The translations under genes and the position numbers were made by a program. DNA of 64,000 nucleotides from Pyrus communis (lineage: Eukaryota > Streptophyta > Magnoliopsida > Rosales > Rosaceae), in NCBI RefSeq assembly GCF_963583255.1, contig NC_084813.1, forward strand, positions 11,580,001 through 11,644,000, written 5' to 3'. The notes beneath the pieces were generated by a model. The model searched no databases, had not been told where the DNA came from, and saw nothing but the letters and a program-made list of their open reading frames with translations. Shown here in pieces: positions 59,690 to 64,000 of this stretch (the first letter of the stretch is position 1; each line of letters opens with the position of its first letter).

Positions 59690-59911
59690 GTTTTCTGCAC
59701 AAATGTCACTCAAAAGGAATTCCTTCTAAGTTACGCTCCACTATGCTTCAAGAACAAGGGTATGGAAAGTTCTATTCTAGGCTAGGTAAGGATGATGTGG
59801 TTAGTTAACAAGAAAATAGGCTAAATAAGGCTCAAAGGGGTTTAAACCTACAATACAAATGACAAGGGTGAATTCGGCTATTTGGCTATGGTGGTGACTA
59901 CTACACAACTT
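59690..59911 (-). mobile_element. 3' non-coding region of the D element, part 2
   Basis: After the right CACTT copy the D internal region resumes (TGTTTTCTGCACAAATG, then CCTAGGCTAGG-like words in reverse) to about 59911. There it meets plus-strand pol at a joint near ACAACTTTGGGATAAG. The joint is a deletion between the D element and its host. Confidence 0.78.
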
Positions 59912-61334
59912 TGGGATAAGAAGGGCGTGGAGAATGTGGTGGCTGACCACCTAAGTCGAATGGTGCATGAGGAAGCATTGCCAATTTCTGAAACCTTCCT
60001 CGATGAACAATTAATGTCTATCCAGGTAAGTGAGCCTTGGTATGCAGATTTGGTGAACTTTTTGGTGTCTAAACATACCCCTAGCACACTTAATAGGAAT
60101 CAACGTGATAAGCTTAAAAAAGGATGCGAGGTTTTATGTTTGGGATGACCCATACCTCTGGAAATTTTGTCCCGATCAGATTGTACGAGGTTGTGTGAAT
60201 GAATTTGAGTTTCAATCTATTTTAACATTCTGTCATTCATATGCATGTGGGGGACATTTTGGCACCCAACGCACTACCCTTAAAGTCTTAGAATGTGGGT
60301 TTTATTGGCCAACCATTTTTAGGGATGCTAGGACATTTTGCCTTACATGTGATCATTGTCAACGAATGGGTAATATAAGTGTTAAAGATCAAATGCCACA
60401 AAACCCTACACTTTCTGTTGAAATATTTGATGTGTGGGGAATTGATTTTATGGGTCGTTTTCCTTCATCACATGGTTTTCTCTATATCTTGTTGGCGGTG
60501 GATTATGTTTCCAAATGGGTGGAAGCAAAAGCCACCCGTACTAACGATTCCAAAGTGGTTGCAGATTTTGTGAAGTCTAACATTTTTGCTAGGTTCGGAA
60601 TGCCTCGAGTCCTTATAAGTGATGGAGGTTCACATTTTTGTAATCGTACAATTGAGGCACTGCTCAAGAAGTACAACGTTACACATAAGGTTTCGACACC
60701 CTATCATCCTCAAACAAGCGGGCAAGCCGAGGTGTCGAATCGGGAGATAAAACAGATTCTTGAGAAGACGGTTGGGCCAACAAGAAAAGATTGAAGCTTG
60801 AGGTTAGAGGACGCATTGTGGGCTTATAGGACCGTCTACAAAACAACCATAGGAATGTCCCCCTTTCGGCTTGTTTATGGAAAACCATGTCACTTACCTA
60901 TTAAGTTGGAGCACAAGGCTCATTGGGCCGTGAGGAAGTTCAACATGGATGTAGATGAGGCGGGAATTCATCGTAAGCTTCAATTGAATGAACTTAAGGA
61001 GATACGGAATGAAGCTTACGAGAATGCTCGCATTTACAAGGAAAAGACAAAGGCCTTTCATGACAAGATGATTCGCACCAAGTCCATCTCTGTTGGACAG
61101 AAAGTGTTGTTTAATTCTCGTCTTCGTCTTTTTCCGGGTAAGTTACGTTCACATTGGATTGGACCCTTTGTTATTACTAATGTTTTTCCTCATGGTGCAG
61201 TCCAAGTTCGTAGTTTCAAAACAGGTCAAGAGTTCAAGGTGAATGGGCATCGATTGAAGCCTTCCTACGAGAGCTTTGTAGAACATGATGTGGAGGAGAC
61301 CAGCCACTATGCCGTGGGTTCCCATGAAGGTTGA
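59912..61334 (+). pseudogene. pol: pol: end of RNaseH and integrase, with frameshift and nonsense
   Basis: It begins at the RNaseH end ([10 protein letters not shown] word). An extra base near 60122, after a run of A's, shifts the frame before the [12 protein letters not shown] word. The integrase zinc site is present (C-H-S-Y-A-C-G-G-H, then T-C-D-H-C-Q). The triad Asp (WGIDFMG), Asp (LISDGGSH) and Glu ([10 protein letters not shown]) is all there. A TGA at 60792-60794 replaces a Trp codon, after which the same frame continues to the stop at 61334. The C-terminal domain lacks one Leu in the KVLFNSRL word. The gene is dead by at least two lesions. Confidence 0.88.
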
Positions 61335-61836
61335 TCAATGTGGCATCGTCCGGCTGCAAGACGTAAAAGAAAGCGCTACTTGGGAGACAACCCATGCAAT
61401 CAACAAAGGAAGACTTGGGAATCGCTCCAAACTCAGATTTGTTTCCCTAAAACTTTTCCTTTGTTGCATACTTTATGTTATGTGTGAAGAGGGAATTGGA
61501 GTGGTTGCCCTAAAACCACCCAATCTTGCCGAGAGTAGCCATAGTGACATTGTTGATAGGGCTGCCACTTTTGAGCTTCCATCACAATATGTTTGTAAGT
61601 CTCCAATCCCAATTCCAATTCCCATTTCAATTAATAGGTTGTTACCTTCTTTGGTGCAGGTACCCAATCGATTTCAAGGTGGTGGGAGCATTTACATGGA
61701 CTTTAGGAACCAAAACACCACAATCAGGGAGGATCACTATCCCCTTCCATTCATAGAGCCATACTATGAGAATTTCAAGGAGCATGTTGTGGATGATGTA
61801 CCCCTCCATGCTGTGGGTACTACTAATGAAGCTTAG
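61335..61836 (+). pseudogene. Mini-pol: linker, a sliver of RT and the integrase C-terminus fused
   Basis: After a first post-pol module (GTCCGGCTGCAAGACG, then CTTGGGAGACAACCC, 61350-61400), an open frame ending at 61834-61836 contains a PR-RT linker-like stretch (PIPIPISINRLLPSL). It then has a variant of the RT segment around YRKLN..DHFPLPFI (here M-D-F-R-N and DHYPLPFIE), and jumps straight to the integrase end ([15 protein letters not shown]). All of RT beyond its first motif, RNaseH and most of IN are gone. The frame is open. It resembles the internally deleted ORF at 7353-8687 in keeping linker and final HAV residues. It could be an old recombination product carried along by the element. 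Confidence 0.68.
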
Positions 61837-63481
61837 CATGGCGTATTCGTCTGGCTGGAAGATGTTAAAGCAAGCGCTTCTTGGGAGGCAACCCATGTAT
61901 TCGACAAGGAGAAGATGGAACTTCCACTCCAAACCCAGATTTGCTTTTCTAAACCCTTCTCCTTGCTGTTTATTTTATCATGCTTAGTTGTTTATTATTT
62001 GTTTGCTTTTATGTGAGTCTTTGTGTGAAACATTGAGGACAATGTTTGATTTAAGTGTGGGGAGGTAAACAAGTGTTTTTATGCAAAATTCGTGGGATTC
62101 TATCACCTAATGTTGTTGCTCACTGTTTTTAAGTGTTTTTAATGCATTTTGAGCTGTTTTGGTGTGTTTTGAAGTAAAAATCCGAAAATTTGAAAAAACA
62201 ATCGAAAAAAGTGATTTGAAAAAGCCAAAAAGAGTTGTTTTTGTGTGTTTGTTTGTGTCTTAGGGCACCTTCCAACACAATGATGAGGATTTGGTTTTTA
62301 ATGCATGACTGTTAAAGATAGCTACAAACAATGATGGAAGTTTGATTTCCTCCTTGGTTTATGCTTGGTTGCAGTTATAGTTTACGAATTCACATGTAAT
62401 CACAAAGGATAAAATCAGTTTTTGTAACATGCTTGAAGGAAGGAACTCAAACAAAAGCTACATCCCTGAGAGACTTGAGCCTAAACGTTTATCTGGAGAG
62501 TTATTAATCTGTGCATTCTTCTTTTCTAAAGTCGTTGCATGATCTCATTATTCTTTGCCTGGTTGCTACTTAGAATGCGTTTCATCACTATAGTTCCAAA
62601 TACTATAACTCATACCCATTTTATTCAAAGCATGAAATTAATTAGCATAACAAAGAACAAGATGAAGTTGTGTAGTAGTCACCACCATAGCCAAATAGCC
62701 GAATCCACCCTTGTCATTTGTATTGTAGGTTTAAACCCCTATGAGCCTCATTTAGCCTATTTTCTTGTTAACCACATCACCCTTACCTAGCCTAGAATAG
62801 GACTTTCCATACCCTTGTTCTTGAAGTATAGTGGAGCATAACTTAGAAGGAATTCCTTTTGAGTGACATTTGTGCAGAAAACAAGTGTGGGGGAATTTGA
62901 TTTTGTGAGTGTGTGTGCGCCAAAGTCTTAAAAGAGGCACGGGAAAAAGAAAGAAAAAACGAAAAAGAAAAAAAAAATTGTGAAAAAAGAAGAAAAAGAA
63001 GAAGAAAAGAAAGAAAAGGAGTGAAAATAAGTGAGAATGAACTCACAAGTGTGATTGTTGAAGAAAGGGTCCAAAAAGTTTGAATATGGCCCTAAGTTTT
63101 GTGTGATTCCCCCTTGGGTGTTCAAAGTTGACTTCTGCATTCTAAAGGGAATTCTAAGTGCCTAATTCATTAATTTGCTCAATATTGCTTTAAGAATGTT
63201 TGTTTCCTCTTACCTTTCCTTGTTAGCCAATACCCTAGCCCCGTTACAACCCTTTGACTTCTATATTGATTGTTATGTGTTTCAATATGTGGAGTTTAAA
63301 ATTGGTTTGAGCATATGGTATCCCTGGTTCTCGCGTCTAAGTAGTGGCATTCCATTCATGAGATCATATATATATATATACATGTTAATAATTCCAGAAA
63401 ATGCTTTCCTTGTTATAACATATGTGAGTGTTCGTCTACATGTTTACATCAATCTTCTCACATATACCTAGTGTAGGGAGT
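61837..63481 (+). mobile_element. 3' non-coding region of the C element, with second post-pol module
   Basis: A second post-pol module (GTCTGGCTGGAAGATG..CTTGGGAGGCAACCC) follows the mini-pol stop. PPT-like words are at about 62053-62065 (AAGTGTGGGGAGG) and 62883-62901 (AAGTGTGGGGGAATTTGAT), the latter identical over 19 bases to the true PPT-U3 boundary. Purine tracts (62940-63020) and an AT run (63366-63380) are present. It is cut at 63481 by an F LTR. No gene is seen; small ORFs at 62539-62790 and 63175-63471 recur in the other copies. Confidence 0.82.
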
Positions 63482-64000
63482 TGATAGGAGCATATTCATG
63501 TGACTTAATTAGCTTGTTCTCGTGCATTTATGTTGTGTTTCCTTAGTTATTTTAGTGTTTAAAGTCACTTTTGTGTATTTTCAGATTATAAGGCCAAAGT
63601 GTGCAAGAAGTTGCAAATTGGAGTCTTTTGGAGCAAAAGAGGAATGAATGAGTTGAAGACTTGAAGAAACGATGAATTCCTACTCCAACGATGAATTCCT
63701 ACTCCAACGAGGATTCCTACTCAAACAAGGTTTCCTACTTGAAGTAGGAAAGTTAACCCTAGGTTTCCCGTTTTGGTAACCTTTCCTAATCTTAAACGTC
63801 CGTATTTTCTAGCCACTTTGAAGGCCTTGTATGCACTTTAGGACACAAAACAAAGGCCCTAGCCCACTTTAAAGCCCTTGCCGTGCCTTTCCCCTTCTTT
63901 CCTTCCCTTGCCGTGCAAGGGGGGGTATTTAGGTCCAAAGTTATGCACTTAAACCCTATTTCCCTTCCTAAACTAAACCCTAGCTGCACCTTGCAGCCAT
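63482..64000 (+). repeat. F-type LTR start, cut by window edge
   Basis: It begins TGATAGGAGCATATTCATG inside a 3' region, after GGGAGT (candidate target GGAGT, 63477-63481). It has four tandem 19-21-base units based on ACGATGAATTCCTACTCCA at about 63669-63750, then LTR words such as CTTGCCGTGCAAGG. The small ORF at 63792-63989 on the minus strand is not supported. Confidence 0.82.

Noticed and set aside
61590..61663. Possible intron (GTAAGT to a pyrimidine-rich GCAG) in the mini-pol
   Set aside because: The segment between the sites reads as PR-RT linker protein, so it is coding in origin.
1..64000. Host genes, tRNA, rRNA, CRISPR or satellite arrays
   Set aside because: All long frames are gag/pol or the cargo ORF. 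The tRNA-Asp-like words are PBSs. Repeats are LTRs and short tandem units, with no regular spaced array.

Overview
The window reads as plant nuclear heterochromatin. It is AT-rich, has no recognisable host gene, and is almost wholly built of nested LTR retrotransposons. The gag and pol fragments have the Athila/Tat-type Ty3/gypsy arrangement: gag with one CCHC knuckle, then PR-RT-RNaseH-IN in one frame, and a primer-binding site (PBS) matching the 3' end of plant tRNA-Asp. That points to a dicot; a woody Rosaceae-like genome is a guess from general sequence feel, not a demonstration. I saw no rRNA, tRNA, CRISPR or bacterial-type operon.

LTR types used below, grouped by eye from their ends and bodies. 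A: ends ..CGCATCA in sense, about 1.59 kb. B: ends ..CACATCA after a GAGTG-type stretch, 1.85-2.14 kb. C: starts TGATAGAAGC or ends ..AATTTTCACATCA, about 1.96-1.98 kb. D: ends ..TTTTCGCATCA, 2.14 kb. E: 2.0 kb, one copy. F: partial, at the right edge. Every LTR starts TGA(T/C)AG(G/A)AGCATA in sense, follows a GTGGGGGAATT-like polypurine tract (PPT) when it is a 3' LTR, and ends CA.

Layout. 1-1291: D-type LTR end nested in the 3' end of an older element. 1292-12139: that element's 3' LTR, split by a complete, young 9,000-bp A-type element on the minus strand (1563-10562, target duplication GAAGA). The A element has no RT or integrase, keeps a 444-codon gag/linker ORF, and carries about 2 kb of foreign sequence with an intact 229-codon antisense ORF (6322-7011, +). 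12140-16858: decayed LTR pieces. 16859-23698: B-type minus element with gag, PR, RT, RNaseH, a truncated IN, PBS and 5' LTR, inserted in the pol of an E element whose remainder is 23699-28901. The E element sits in the 5' LTR of a C element (28902-30443). 30444-54484 is a chain of LTR inside LTR (C in D in C and so on) holding a B element with a long open RT-RNaseH-IN frame (37616-40656), split by a solo LTR with target duplication AGTAT. 54485-63481: another C element containing a D element, which contains a C solo LTR (target duplication CACTT). 63482-64000: start of an F LTR.

How it fits together. No single copy is complete for all functions. The 9-kb A element must have been copied by proteins supplied in trans. 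Several junctions are best read as insertion followed by deletion reaching from inside the inserted element into its host. The points of most interest are the antisense cargo ORF, two elements that share a cargo-between-repeats layout, a hairpin plus U5 pairing conserved at the PBS, and internal copies of the PPT.
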